Below the pieces are notes generated by a model. It was given only the letters and a program-made list of their open reading frames with translations, made no database searches and was not told the origin of the DNA. This document shows positions 7,515 to 17,091 of a stretch of DNA of 64,000 nt, piece after piece; position 1 is the stretch's first letter, and each line of letters begins with the position of its first letter. The position numbers and the translations under genes are program-made. The DNA comes from Bryobacteraceae bacterium. GTDB taxonomy: Bacteria; Acidobacteriota; Terriglobia; Bryobacterales; Bryobacteraceae. The DNA is taken from the NCBI GenBank assembly GCA_030041495.1, contig JASHNT010000103.1, forward strand, positions 1 through 64,000, read 5' to 3'.

Positions 7515-9457
7515 CAGAAGCCTCCGCCCCAGCCCATGTAGGCCCAACCCATGCAGACGATGACCAGAATCGACCCTCCGACCACCCATGCCGCGTAACT
7601 CCGGATGTAGCCGGATTGGGCGCGCCTCAAAAGGTTGCCGGCGCCTCGCGCCAAGGCTCCGGTCCCATTCACCGCGCCGTCGATCACGCGAACATCGGCG
7701 ATCTGCCAGAGCAGCTCGCGCGAGCCGTCCAGCACCGGCTCGACCACGACGTTGTCGTAAAGCTCATCGACGAAGTACTTGTTGAGCATCCAGTTGTAGG
7801 GGACGCTGAAGGCTTTGGCCAGCGCCTCGGGCAAAGCCGGAGAAACGACGTAGAACAGGAAGGCGATGAAGATGCCGAGCAGGCCGGATGCGACCGATAC
7901 ATACATCAGCCAGGCTGCGCCTTCATGCGGCTCGCCGAAAATCGGCGCGAGGAACTTGGGAATGTCGATAAATCCGCCCGCCAGACTCAGCACGGCGAGT
8001 ATCGCCAAGGGAATCCACATCGCCGCGGGCGATTCGTGAATGCCGTGACCGTGCCCATGCGCGTCTTCCTGAGCATGGCCACCGTGACCGTCCGGCGCGT
8101 GACCGTGCGCGCTCGCCTCCAGCTTGCCACGATATTCGCCGAAGAAGCACATAAACAGAGCGCGGAACACATAGAACGCGGTCAACCCGGCGGTAAACAC
8201 GCCCAGCCAATAAATCCACGGTGCGTATTCGTAAGCCGCGGAAAGAATCGCGTCCTTGCTATAGAATCCGGAGAACGGAGGCACTCCGGAAATTGCCACG
8301 CCCGCGCACAGCAATGTCACGAACGTGATCGGAATCTTCTTCGAAAGACCGCCCATGTTGCGCAAGTCCTGCTCGCCGGAAAGAGCGTGAATCACGCTGC
8401 CCGCGCCCAGGAACAGCAGAGCCTTGAAGAAGGCGTGCGTCATCACGTGGAACACTCCGGCGGAGAACGCTCCCACGCCCAGGCCGACGAACATGTAGCC
8501 CAACTGCGAAACCGTCGAATACGCGAAGACCTTCTTGATGTCGTTCTGCACCAGGCCGATGGTCGCGGAGAAGAATGCGGTGGCGATGCCGATGATCGCC
8601 ACGATCCCCAGAGCCGAGGTCGAATGCAGGAACAGAGGCGCGCTCCTCGCAATCATGTAGATGCCCGCGGTGACCATGGTGGCCGCGTGGATCAGCGCGC
8701 TGACCGGAGTGGGACCGGCCATGGCGTCCGGCAGCCAGACGTACAGAGGAAGCTGCGCGGATTTGCCGGTCGCGCCCACCAGCAACAGCAGGCAGATCGC
8801 CGTGACCCAGCCCCAGGTCGGCTCAACCGCCATGTTCTGCACTTTCGAAAACACGGTGCCGAAATCGAGCGAGCCGAAGTGGCTGGCGATTAGGAACACG
8901 GCCAGCGAAAATCCGTAATCGCCGATGCGATTCACAATGAATGCTTTGTTGCCCGCGTCGGTACAGTATTTTTCCAGGAAGTAGAAACCGATCAGCAGGT
9001 AGCTGCACAGACCGACTCCCTCCCAACCGACGAACATCAGCAGGTAATTGCCGCCCAGCACCAGAACCAGCATGAAGAACATGAACAGGTTCAGGTATGC
9101 GAAGAAGCGGTAATATCCGCCTTCGTGGGCCATGTAGCCGACCGAATAAATATGGATCAGCAGGCCCACGCCCGTCACGATCATCAGCCACACCGCCGTC
9201 AAGCGGTCGACGGCGAAATCGATGCTGATATTCAGCGGGCCGGATTGAATCCAGGTGTAGTAGTGCTCGAGATAAGTTTTTTCGAGGCCGCCGCTGAACG
9301 CACCCAAAGCGCTCAGCGCCTTGAGCACCCACAGGAACGACAGCAGTACGCTGCCGACCGCGACCGTATTGATGACGGCTTTCGACAGCCGCTTGCCAAG
9401 CAGTCCGTTCACGGCGAATCCGGCCAGCGGAAGGATGGGAATGAGCCAAAGTTGCAT
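7514..9457 (-). CDS. nuoL: NADH-quinone oxidoreductase subunit L
   Basis: The 647-residue distal proton-pumping subunit shows FVGWEGVGLCSYLLIGFY, KSAQLPLYVWLPDAM and KKVFAYSTVSQLGYM. The C-terminus carries the long lateral helix region seen in NuoL. Between two late membrane helices (about residues 440-468) is a histidine- and glycine-rich loop with repeated HGH and GHGH, also common in other bacterial NuoL proteins and perhaps metal-binding. The N-terminus MQLWLIPILPLAG is typical. It lies 17 bases after nuoK. Confidence 0.97.
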   Translation of the reverse strand: MQLWLIPILPLAGFAVNGLLGKRLSKAVINTVAVGSVLLSFLWVLKALSALGAFSGGLEKTYLEHYYTWIQSGPLNISIDFAVDRLTAVWLMIVTGVGLLIHIYSVGYMAHEGGYYRFFAYLNLFMFFMLVLVLGGNYLLMFVGWEGVGLCSYLLIGFYFLEKYCTDAGNKAFIVNRIGDYGFSLAVFLIASHFGSLDFGTVFSKVQNMAVEPTWGWVTAICLLLLVGATGKSAQLPLYVWLPDAMAGPTPVSALIHAATMVTAGIYMIARSAPLFLHSTSALGIVAIIGIATAFFSATIGLVQNDIKKVFAYSTVSQLGYMFVGLGVGAFSAGVFHVMTHAFFKALLFLGAGSVIHALSGEQDLRNMGGLSKKIPITFVTLLCAGVAISGVPPFSGFYSKDAILSAAYEYAPWIYWLGVFTAGLTAFYVFRALFMCFFGEYRGKLEASAHGHAPDGHGGHAQEDAHGHGHGIHESPAAMWIPLAILAVLSLAGGFIDIPKFLAPIFGEPHEGAAWLMYVSVASGLLGIFIAFLFYVVSPALPEALAKAFSVPYNWMLNKYFVDELYDNVVVEPVLDGSRELLWQIADVRVIDGAVNGTGALARGAGNLLRRAQSGYIRSYAAWVVGGSILVIVCMGWAYMGWGGGF

Positions 9458-9474
9458 CGTTTAGTTTGGTGAGC

Positions 9475-9801
9475 CTAGTTCTTGAGCGAACTGACTTCGT
9501 CGATCTCCAGCGTTTGGCGGTTCTTGAATACCGTGAGAATAATCGCCAGGCCGACCGCGGCCTCCGCCGCCGCCACCACCATGACGAAGAAACTGAAAAT
9601 GTGTCCGTCGTTCTGCCCCAGCTTGTAAGAAAACGCCACAAAGCTCAGGTTCACCGCATTCAGCATCAGCTCAATGGACATGAACACGGTAATGATGTTG
9701 CGGCGGAACAGGAATCCCGCTACGCCCAGCGTGAACAATACGGCGCTCAGGATCAGATACCACGAAAACGGGACGCCCGTGATCCAGAAGGGGAACGGCA
9801 T
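9475..9801 (-). CDS. nuoK: NADH-quinone oxidoreductase subunit K
   Basis: A 108-residue protein with three membrane helices. The core [20 protein letters not shown] holds the conserved glutamate of the membrane proton path (SIELM), with a second in [11 protein letters not shown]. The ATG at 9801 overlaps the nuoJ stop by one base. The longer open frame upstream is nuoJ sequence read in another frame and was rejected. Length agrees with the family (about 100 residues). Confidence 0.96.
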   Translation of the reverse strand: MPFPFWITGVPFSWYLILSAVLFTLGVAGFLFRRNIITVFMSIELMLNAVNLSFVAFSYKLGQNDGHIFSFFVMVVAAAEAAVGLAIILTVFKNRQTLEIDEVSSLKN

Positions 9802-10301
9802 CAGTCGATCTCCTTTCGCGCCAGAACGATGGCGCCGACAATCGCAATCAGGATCAGCACGCTGGTGACTTCGAAGGGCAGCAGGTAAGCCGTAAACAAC
9901 TTGGTTCCGATGGACTGTGCGTCGCCGCTGGTGAACGCTCCGAATTTCACGCTCTGTTGCGCGGGCAGCACGCGCTGGACGATGAAAGCCATCAGCGCGA
10001 TGAACAGCGCCAGCAGCGGCAGGCCGGCCCAGCGCACCCACAGCCGCATTTTCACCTTACGCTCCTTGCCTTCGTTCAGCAGCATGATGACGAAGACGAA
10101 CAGCACCATGATGGCGCCCGCGTAAACCACCAGTTGCGCGGCGGCGATGAACTGGCCTCCCAGTTGGAGGTAGACGAACGCCAGCGATCCCATCACTCCG
10201 ATCAATGACAGCGCACTGGCGATGGGGTGGGTCTGAATCACCAGGTTGACGGCGCAGACCACCGCGATCGCCGCGAAAACCAGAAATAAGACGGCGTCCA
10301 T
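9801..10301 (-). CDS. nuoJ: NADH-quinone oxidoreductase subunit J
   Basis: This 166-residue protein has five predicted membrane helices and the conserved [17 protein letters not shown] helix that takes part in coupling quinone reduction to proton pumping. It begins four bases after the nuoH stop. In most bacteria nuoI lies between nuoH and nuoJ; here there is no room for it. Confidence 0.95.
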   Translation of the reverse strand: MDAVLFLVFAAIAVVCAVNLVIQTHPIASALSLIGVMGSLAFVYLQLGGQFIAAAQLVVYAGAIMVLFVFVIMLLNEGKERKVKMRLWVRWAGLPLLALFIALMAFIVQRVLPAQQSVKFGAFTSGDAQSIGTKLFTAYLLPFEVTSVLILIAIVGAIVLARKEID

Positions 10302-10305
10302 AGCG

Positions 10306-11493
10306 TTAGCTCACGGCCACCAGAAGGCCCGTGATGAACAGGTTGATCAGCGCAGCCGGGAACATGAAGGTCCAGGCGAAGCGCATCAGTTGGTCGTAGC
10401 GGAAGCGCGGCAGAGTCGCGCGCACCCAAATGAACACGAACAGAATCCCGCCGACCTTGGCTCCGAACCAGAACAGCGGAATCAGAATCTGCTGCACCGG
10501 CGGAATCAGGAACACCCCGGCGATGATCAGAAACAGCACGCCGAACACCGGCAGCGTAATCCGGTCGAACGGACGCGCCGGACGCGCCGCGTGCAGAAAA
10601 CAAATCACCGCGCTGGCCAGGAAAATCAGCGACGGCAGGAAGCTGGATCCGTACTCGGCCGGCCACAGCGGCTGCCACCCTCCCAGGAACAACAGGGTCG
10701 CCACGCAGGAGACCGTCACCATGTTGGCGTACTCCGCCATGAAGAACGCCGCGAAGCTCATGCTCGAATACTCGGTGTGGAATCCGGCAACCAGTTCGTT
10801 TTCCGCTTCGGGAAGATCGAACGGGACGCGATTGGTCTCCGCGAATCCGGCGATCGAAAACAGGATGAAGCTGAAGATCTGCGGAAAGGGACCCTGGAAG
10901 ATCGCCCACTTCGGCAGGAAGCCGAAATAAAATCCCGTCTGCGCGTCCACCATGTGGCGAAAGCTGAGCGTGTTCAGCATCAGCAGCGGAGCGGCGATCG
11001 CCAAGGCCATCGGCAATTCGTAGCTGATCATCTGCGCCGAGCTGCGCAATCCGCCCATCAGCGAATACTTGTTGTTCGATGCCCACCCCGCCAGCGCTAC
11101 CCCGTACACGCCCATCCCGGACAACCCCAGCACCAGCAGCACGCCGATACTGACATCGGTCACCTGCATGGTGGTGTGGATGCCGAACAAGTTGATGTCG
11201 CCGCCGTAGGGGATCAGGCACATCGGGATCAGCGCGAACAGCACGGCGATGAACGGCGCGAGAAAATAGAACGGCGTGTTGACGTGGGAGGGAATCATGC
11301 CCTCCTTGGTCACCAGCTTGATCACGTCGGCCAGCGGCTGCAGCAATCCGTGCGGACCCACGCGGCGCGGGCCCACGCGCAATTGCACGTGCGCAATCAC
11401 CTTGCGCTCCACCCACTGCAAATACGCCAGCGTGTGCATCAGCACAAGAACCACGATCAGCGTCTTGATGAGACTCAAAACGATATAGGGCAT
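10306..11493 (-). CDS. nuoH: NADH-quinone oxidoreductase subunit H
   Basis: The 395-residue membrane subunit forms the quinone channel at the junction of the two arms. It shows WVERKVIAHVQLRVGPRRVGPHG near the N-terminus, the acidic channel loop AETNRVPFDLPEAENELVAGFHTEYSSM, and the late FVWVRATLPRFRYDQLM equivalent (FIWVRATLPRFRYDQL). It is slightly longer than E. coli NuoH (325), mainly in loops. It starts three bases after nuoG. Confidence 0.96.
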   Translation of the reverse strand: MPYIVLSLIKTLIVVLVLMHTLAYLQWVERKVIAHVQLRVGPRRVGPHGLLQPLADVIKLVTKEGMIPSHVNTPFYFLAPFIAVLFALIPMCLIPYGGDINLFGIHTTMQVTDVSIGVLLVLGLSGMGVYGVALAGWASNNKYSLMGGLRSSAQMISYELPMALAIAAPLLMLNTLSFRHMVDAQTGFYFGFLPKWAIFQGPFPQIFSFILFSIAGFAETNRVPFDLPEAENELVAGFHTEYSSMSFAAFFMAEYANMVTVSCVATLLFLGGWQPLWPAEYGSSFLPSLIFLASAVICFLHAARPARPFDRITLPVFGVLFLIIAGVFLIPPVQQILIPLFWFGAKVGGILFVFIWVRATLPRFRYDQLMRFAWTFMFPAALINLFITGLLVAVS

Positions 11494-11496
11494 GGG

Positions 11497-13569
11497 TTAG
11501 CTGTGGCGCCCCTTCTCTTCGTACAGGGCGCCGGGAGATTCCATCACCGAATTCAGCACCTTCGAATAACGGCCCAGCGTTCCGGAGGTAAACAACGTGT
11601 CGCCGGCCGAGGAGATCGAGCCCGGCAGCGCCGCGACCCTTCCGTTCAAAGGCATGGTGGGAGCCGCGCCGCCGGTGGCGACCACCGGCATCGGCACGTC
11701 ATAGCCGTGCACGGTCTTGCGAATCTCTTCGAAAACTTTATCAGGCAGCCACATCCCCAAGGTCCTCACCGCGGCCGGCCCCATCTCGCGGGCGATCAAA
11801 CCCATGATTTCGAGATCGGCCTTAGGGCCCATCACATTGATCGCGGCTTTCAACTTCTGCACTTCGCCGCACACGTTGGTGACAGTGCCGGTCTTCTCGT
11901 AAGCGGATGCCGCGGGAAGCACGATGTCGGCCCGTTGAGCGGTCTCGGTCAGGAACAAATCCTGCACCACCAGGAAACCGGCTTTGCTTTCGCCCCGGAC
12001 CTCCTTCAGCGGATTGGCGCCCACCACCCACAGCACATCCAGGTCTCGCGCCAGCATTTGCTCGCGCGAAAGTCCGCCGTCGCGAGGGATCAATCCCATA
12101 TCGAACGCGCCGCGTGAATTGGAGTAATCCACCAGGCAGATGTACTTCACCGCAAGCCCCAGCGAATCGCCGAACGCGATCAGCTTGCGCAGACTCTCAC
12201 CTTGGATCGCATCGCCGAACACGATGGTCAGATCGGATTCGGCTTTGAGCTTGTCGCGCAGGCTTTCGATGCCCGCCAGTTCCCCGCCCTTCTGAACCCG
12301 CACGCTGGCTACGGCATTTTTGTCTTCGCGCACCGGGCCGGGCGTGACCGTGTACACGCGCGCGCCGCGCAACCGCCGGCTGGCGCGGATCTGATTGGCG
12401 AGCATGGGATGCTGCTGCGCAAGATCGCTCGCCACTACCAGAACCGCTTTGGCGTTGGCTAGATCCTCCACCGTCGCCAGCACCTTGCCGCGGTCGGTGA
12501 GGGCGTCAAAGAGCGTGGCCAGATCGCCGCTGCGGTGATGATCGACATTCTTGGTTCCCAGCACCTGGCGCGCGAATTTTTGCAGGTAGAAATTCTCTTC
12601 GTTGGTGGTGTGGCAGGAGCCGATGACGCCGAAGTGTCCGCTGCCCTGCTTCACTTCAATGAATTTCTTCGCCACCGCCTCCAGCGCTTGCGACCAGGAG
12701 ACCGGCTCCAGCCTGCCTCCGGCGCGCATCAGCGGCGATTGCAGGCGCTCCGGATGCTCCGTGAAGTCGAACGCGTAGCGGCCCTTGACGCACAGGAACT
12801 CGCCGTTGATGCCGCTGCTGTCGCGGTTATTGCCGCGAATGATCTTTTCGTTGCGGACGCCCAACGTGGTGCGGCAGCCGTCGGCGCAATGCGTGCAAAT
12901 GGTGCCGACGTGATGCATCTCCCAGGGCCGCGTTTTATAGCGGTAAGCGCCGCTGGTGAGCGCGCCCACCGGACAGATGTCGATGCAGGCGCCGCACTCG
13001 TCGCACTCCAGGTGATCGTGAAAATTGGGCAGAATCTGGGAAACCACGCCGCGATTGCCCACGCCCAGCGCGGTGACGTCCAGACCCTCATTGCACACAC
13101 GCACGCAACGGTAGCACATGATGCAGCGCGGACGATCGAAATACACCACCGGAGACCACTGCTCCTCGTCCACGTGCTGCTTGCGCTCGACGAAGCGGCT
13201 CTCGCCCAGGCCGTAGCGGAAGGTCATGTCCTGCAGCTCGCACTCGCCGCCTTTGTCGCACACCGGGCAATCCAGCGGATGATTGGTGAGCAGCAGTTCC
13301 ACCATCCCCTTGCGGGACTGGCGCACGACCTCCGAATCCGTGTGCACCACCATCCCCTCCGCCACCGGCAGAGTGCATCCCACTTGCAGCTTGGGGGTCT
13401 TCTCCACTTCCACCAGGCACATCCGGCAAGCAGCCTGAAGCGATAGATTCTGGTAATAACAGAACGCTGGAATTTCGATCCCGTTTTGGCGGGCGACTTC
13501 GATCAGCAGTGTGCCCTTCTCCGCCTCGATCTGTTTCCCGTTGATAGTGAGCTTTACCGTTTCCGCCAT
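11497..13569 (-). CDS. nuoG: NADH-quinone oxidoreductase subunit G
   Basis: The 690-residue peripheral-arm subunit starts with a ferredoxin-like [2Fe-2S] domain (cysteines in PAFCYY and AACRMCLVEV), then the HxxxCxxC...C binding site (NHPLDCPVCDKGGECELQD). Two [4Fe-4S] sites follow (CIMCYRCVRVCNEG and CDECGACIDICPVGAL), then a molybdopterin-oxidoreductase-like domain with CTHCADGCRT. It passes electrons from NuoF towards the quinone. The C-terminal region is shorter than in E. coli (908 residues), as in many other phyla. Confidence 0.96.
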   Translation of the reverse strand: MAETVKLTINGKQIEAEKGTLLIEVARQNGIEIPAFCYYQNLSLQAACRMCLVEVEKTPKLQVGCTLPVAEGMVVHTDSEVVRQSRKGMVELLLTNHPLDCPVCDKGGECELQDMTFRYGLGESRFVERKQHVDEEQWSPVVYFDRPRCIMCYRCVRVCNEGLDVTALGVGNRGVVSQILPNFHDHLECDECGACIDICPVGALTSGAYRYKTRPWEMHHVGTICTHCADGCRTTLGVRNEKIIRGNNRDSSGINGEFLCVKGRYAFDFTEHPERLQSPLMRAGGRLEPVSWSQALEAVAKKFIEVKQGSGHFGVIGSCHTTNEENFYLQKFARQVLGTKNVDHHRSGDLATLFDALTDRGKVLATVEDLANAKAVLVVASDLAQQHPMLANQIRASRRLRGARVYTVTPGPVREDKNAVASVRVQKGGELAGIESLRDKLKAESDLTIVFGDAIQGESLRKLIAFGDSLGLAVKYICLVDYSNSRGAFDMGLIPRDGGLSREQMLARDLDVLWVVGANPLKEVRGESKAGFLVVQDLFLTETAQRADIVLPAASAYEKTGTVTNVCGEVQKLKAAINVMGPKADLEIMGLIAREMGPAAVRTLGMWLPDKVFEEIRKTVHGYDVPMPVVATGGAAPTMPLNGRVAALPGSISSAGDTLFTSGTLGRYSKVLNSVMESPGALYEEKGRHS

Positions 13570-13577
13570 AGAATGTT

Positions 13578-14885
13578 TTAGACCGTGACCAGTTCGCTCG
13601 CTCTAGACGCGCCCGCCAGGCGCTTCTCGAAATCCTCCCGGAACTTTTCGACGATGGAGATGGTGGGCATGGCCGCGGCGTCGCCCAGCGCACAAAAGGT
13701 GCGGCCCAGCATGTTTTTCGAAACCTCGCCCAGCACCGGAATATCTTCCTTGCGCCCTCCGCCGTCATCGAAGCGCTGCAGGATCTTTCTCAGCCAGGTT
13801 GTGCCTTCGCGGCACGGGATGCACCACCCGCAGCTCTCGTGCGCGTAGAAGCGCATGATGCGCAGCGCGAATTTAACCATGTCCGTGGTCTCATCCAGCA
13901 CCACCATGCCGCCCGAGCCGAGCATGCTGCCCGCTTTGGCCAGCGTGTCGTAATCCATCGGAATGTCGCACTCCTCGGCTTTGAGCAGCGGGCACGATGA
14001 TCCGCCCGGAACCACCGCCTTCAGTTTCTTGCCTCCGGGAATCCCGCCCGCGACCTCGTAAATCGCCTTGAGCATCGGATAACCGAGCGGCAATTCGTAC
14101 ACCCCCGGTTTGTTCACATGTCCCGAGATGCACACCAGCCGCGTGCCGCCGTTCTTGGGCGTGCCCAGCGCCGCGAACGCCGCTCCGCCGTCGCGAATAA
14201 TATTCGGCACCGCGCTGAACGTCTCAACATTATTTAGCAGCGTCGGCGACGCCCACGCGCCGGCCACAGCCGGGAACGGAGGCTTCATCCGCGGAATCCC
14301 GCGCTTGCCTTCCAGCGAATCCAGCAGCGCGGTCTCCTCGCCGCATTCGTACGCGCCCGCTCCGGAATGCGTGTAGAGATCGAAATCGAAGCCCGTGCCC
14401 GCGATGTTTTTGCCCAAGTAGCCTTTTGAATACGCCTCCCCAATCGCCCGATCCGTGTGATCGATCAGGTAGCGGTACTCGCCGCGTATATATAGGTAGC
14501 CCTTGTGCGCGTCCATCGCCAGACCGGCGATCAGAATGCCTTCGATCAACTGGTGCGGATCGTACTCCATCAGCAGCCGGTCCTTGCAGGTGCCCGGTTC
14601 GCTCTCATCCGCGTTGATTACGATGTATTTCGGCTTGGGCGAGGTGCGCGGAACGAAGCTCCACTTCAAGCCGGTCGGAAATCCCGCGCCTCCGCGGCCA
14701 CGCAGCGCGGAGGTTTTCACTTCTTCGACAATTTGCTCCGGCGTCATCTGGCGGGCTTTCAAGAACGCCTTGAAGCCGTCATGCGCCAGGTAAGTGTCCA
14801 GGCGGTGCGAATTCTCCAGTCCGAAGCGTTTGCTCAGGACCTTGGTTTCCAGCGGACTGGGTTCGTTGTAGAGCGTGGTCGGCAT
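13578..14885 (-). CDS. nuoF: NADH-quinone oxidoreductase subunit F
   Basis: The 435-residue flavoprotein is the NADH-binding entry point of complex I. The NADH and FMN site is visible as RGRGGAGFPTGLKWSF and NADESEPGT, with AYECGEETALLDSLEG after it. The [4Fe-4S] cluster N3 ligands are in ESCGWCIPCREGT plus a later cysteine in TFCALGDAA. The ATG at 14885 overlaps the last base of the nuoE stop. Longer in-frame sequence upstream lies inside nuoE and is not family-like. Confidence 0.97.
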   Translation of the reverse strand: MPTTLYNEPSPLETKVLSKRFGLENSHRLDTYLAHDGFKAFLKARQMTPEQIVEEVKTSALRGRGGAGFPTGLKWSFVPRTSPKPKYIVINADESEPGTCKDRLLMEYDPHQLIEGILIAGLAMDAHKGYLYIRGEYRYLIDHTDRAIGEAYSKGYLGKNIAGTGFDFDLYTHSGAGAYECGEETALLDSLEGKRGIPRMKPPFPAVAGAWASPTLLNNVETFSAVPNIIRDGGAAFAALGTPKNGGTRLVCISGHVNKPGVYELPLGYPMLKAIYEVAGGIPGGKKLKAVVPGGSSCPLLKAEECDIPMDYDTLAKAGSMLGSGGMVVLDETTDMVKFALRIMRFYAHESCGWCIPCREGTTWLRKILQRFDDGGGRKEDIPVLGEVSKNMLGRTFCALGDAAAMPTISIVEKFREDFEKRLAGASRASELVTV

Positions 14886-15367
14886 TAGTTTGCTTTCCTT
14901 AAGGCATCGATCAATTGATCCAACCGCTCCGGTGTTACGTAGTGATGAAAATCGTAGTTGATCTCGACCGCGGGAGCCCAGGAACAGGCGCCCATGCACT
15001 CCACCTCTTCCAGAGAGAACTGCCCGTCGGCGGTCACCTGCTTGTTCCCGATGCCCAGCTTCTTTTTGGCGTGCTCATACAACTCCTCGCCGCCCACCAG
15101 CAGGCAACTGATGTTGGTGCACACCTGGACGTGATACTTGCCCAGAGGCTTGCGGTGCAGCATGGAATAGTAGCCGACCACTTCGTCCACCTGCAAGGGC
15201 TCGACCTCGCATCTCTTGGCAACTTCGGCAATCAGCTCCGGCGTCACCGCGCCGGTTTCATCCTGCGCGTAGATCAGCATGGGCACCACGGCGGAGCGCT
15301 TGCGGCCCTCCGGGTAAGCCGCCAGCATTTTGGCAAAGCGTTCTTCAAGTTGTGGAGAGAAAGTCAT
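14885..15367 (-). CDS. nuoE: NADH-quinone oxidoreductase subunit E
   Basis: The 160-residue thioredoxin-like subunit carries the [2Fe-2S] cluster N1a, with ligands in VQVCTNISCLLVGG and VECMGACSWAP. It forms the NADH dehydrogenase module with NuoF and NuoG. There is a 52-base gap to nuoD upstream, the largest gap within the operon apart from the missing nuoB, but I see no promoter or terminator in it. Confidence 0.96.
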   Translation of the reverse strand: MTFSPQLEERFAKMLAAYPEGRKRSAVVPMLIYAQDETGAVTPELIAEVAKRCEVEPLQVDEVVGYYSMLHRKPLGKYHVQVCTNISCLLVGGEELYEHAKKKLGIGNKQVTADGQFSLEEVECMGACSWAPAVEINYDFHHYVTPERLDQLIDALRKAN

Positions 15368-15419
15368 TGAAGTTGTCCATCGCGCACCGCGCCCGCCTTA
15401 TCGGAAGCAGGTCGTGCGC

Positions 15420-16661
15420 TCATCGGTCCGTGTCTCCCAGCACGAAGTCCATGCTGCCCAGCGCCGCGATCGAATCCGCCAGAAGAATCCCCTTGAGCAT
15501 GGTCGGCAGCGCTTGCAGATTCCCGAAGCTGGGCGTGCGCATGTGCACACGGTAGGGCTTCGACGTCCCGTCGCTGACGATGTAATAGCCGATTTCGCCC
15601 CTCGGCGATTCGATGCACTGATACACTTCGCCGGCCGGCACGCGGAACCCTTCGGTGACGATCTTGAAGTGGTAGATCAGCGCCTCCATCTGGGTCTTCA
15701 TCTTTTCGCGGTCCGGCAGAACCACGTGCGGAGCGTCGGCGTGCCACGATCCATCCGGCATGCCTTCCAGAGCCTGGGTGATGATCTTGGCGCTCTCGCG
15801 CATCTCTTGCAACCGCACCCGGTATCGGGCGTAAACGTCGTTCTCCGTCCGCGTCGCGACTTTGAAATTGAACTTGTCGTAACTGGAATACGGCTCGGTT
15901 TTGCGGCAATCCAGCGGCACACCGGCCGCGCGTATCATGGGACCGGTCACGCCCTGGTCCAGCATGTCCGCGAGCGAAATGAAGCCCACGCCCTTGGTTC
16001 GGCGCGTCCAAATCGGATTCGAATCGAGCAGGTCCTCGTACTCATCCACCTTGCTCGGAAACGCGCGAATGAACTTTCCCAGCGCGTGCTGCCAGCCGCG
16101 CGGATGGTCCAGAGCCAGCCCGCCGATGCGGATGTAGCTGGTCATCATGCGCTGGCCGGAGAACATTTCCAGAATGCGCAGGATGTCTTCGCGCTCCCGG
16201 AAGCAGTAGAAGAACATGCTCATCGCGCCGATGTCGAGGGCGTGCGTCCCCAGCCACACCAGGTGGCTATTGAGCCGCGACAGCTCCGCCATCATCACGC
16301 GCGACCACTGCGCCTTGGGCGGAATTTCCAGTTGCAGCAGCTTCTCCACCGTCAGCGCGTAGACCAGATTATTGGACAAGTTCGAAAGATAGTCCACCCG
16401 GTCGGTCAGCGTCACCACCTGCTGCCAGTGCTTCTGCTCGCACTCCTTCTCGATGCCGGTGTGCAGGAAACCGATGTCCGGCTCCGCCGAGATGATGGTC
16501 TCGCCTTCCAGCTCCAGCACGATGCGCAATACGCCGTGCGTGGACGGATGCTGCGGACCCATGTTCAGTGTCATCCGCCGCGGCGCCGAGGGAGTTGACG
16601 GAACTTCCTGCTCCGCGGGGACGGTCGCTACGTGCTCTTCGAAGAGTGGATGCTTACTCAT
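15420..16661 (-). CDS. nuoD: NADH-quinone oxidoreductase subunit D
   Basis: This 413-residue 49-kDa-type subunit lines the quinone-binding cavity. It contains MGPQHPSTHGVLRIVLELEGE (quinone-site histidines), GFLHTGIEKECEQK, the RGEIGYYIVSDGTSKPYR region and the conserved ending FVLGDTDR. NuoC and NuoD are separate proteins here, not fused as in E. coli. The start overlaps the end of nuoC by eight bases. In the complex it packs against NuoB, whose gene is absent from this operon. Confidence 0.97.
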   Translation of the reverse strand: MSKHPLFEEHVATVPAEQEVPSTPSAPRRMTLNMGPQHPSTHGVLRIVLELEGETIISAEPDIGFLHTGIEKECEQKHWQQVVTLTDRVDYLSNLSNNLVYALTVEKLLQLEIPPKAQWSRVMMAELSRLNSHLVWLGTHALDIGAMSMFFYCFREREDILRILEMFSGQRMMTSYIRIGGLALDHPRGWQHALGKFIRAFPSKVDEYEDLLDSNPIWTRRTKGVGFISLADMLDQGVTGPMIRAAGVPLDCRKTEPYSSYDKFNFKVATRTENDVYARYRVRLQEMRESAKIITQALEGMPDGSWHADAPHVVLPDREKMKTQMEALIYHFKIVTEGFRVPAGEVYQCIESPRGEIGYYIVSDGTSKPYRVHMRTPSFGNLQALPTMLKGILLADSIAALGSMDFVLGDTDR

Positions 16662-17091
16662 TGCTGTAACCGTACTTGTACCCGTGCACCGGATAATCTT
16701 TGCGCAGCGGGTAGCCTTCCCAATCCGTCGGGTTCAAAATGCGGACCAGATTGGGGTGATTGCGGAAGGTGATGCCGAACATGTCGTACACTTCCCGCTC
16801 ATACCAGTTCGCCCCGCTCCACACCGCGGTCATCGAATCGATCTCCGGACTCTTCCCGGAAAGCCGCGCCTTCACGCGCAGGCGCTTGTTCCCTGCGACG
16901 GAATGCAGATGATAGACCACCTCGAAGCGCGGCTCCGCCGGATACCAATCGACCGCGGTTACCGCGCTTAGCCGCTCGAATTTTTCCTGGTCCTTCAAGA
17001 ACCGGCACAACTCGACGACCCGCGCGGGCTCGACACGCAGAGTGGTTTCGCCCAACGCCTCGATCGTCTCCACAATCGCCGGATGGGTCAC
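16654..17091 (-). CDS. nuoC: NADH-quinone oxidoreductase subunit C
   Basis: The 145-residue 30-kDa-type subunit has the family signature WYEREVYDMFGITFRNHPN and the ending LRKDYPVHG. I chose the GTG at 17091 because it overlaps the nuoA stop as GTGA, giving tight coupling. Codons further upstream belong to nuoA read in another frame. In most operons nuoB lies between nuoA and nuoC; here the two genes overlap and leave no room for it. Confidence 0.94.
   Translation of the reverse strand: MTHPAIVETIEALGETTLRVEPARVVELCRFLKDQEKFERLSAVTAVDWYPAEPRFEVVYHLHSVAGNKRLRVKARLSGKSPEIDSMTAVWSGANWYEREVYDMFGITFRNHPNLVRILNPTDWEGYPLRKDYPVHGYKYGYSNE

Noticed and set aside
8041-8110. Histidine-rich loop of NuoL as a novel metal-binding insert
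   Set aside because: Similar His-rich loops occur in NuoL of many bacteria, so it is only noted in the gene entry.
7616-8893. Plus-strand ORF of 425 residues within nuoL
   Set aside because: Antisense shadow of nuoL; no protein-like pattern.
10246-12117. Plus-strand ORF of 623 residues through nuoH and nuoG
   Set aside because: It is antisense to well-supported complex I genes, is rich in His, Gln and Arg, and has no domain pattern. High GC makes such shadow ORFs common.
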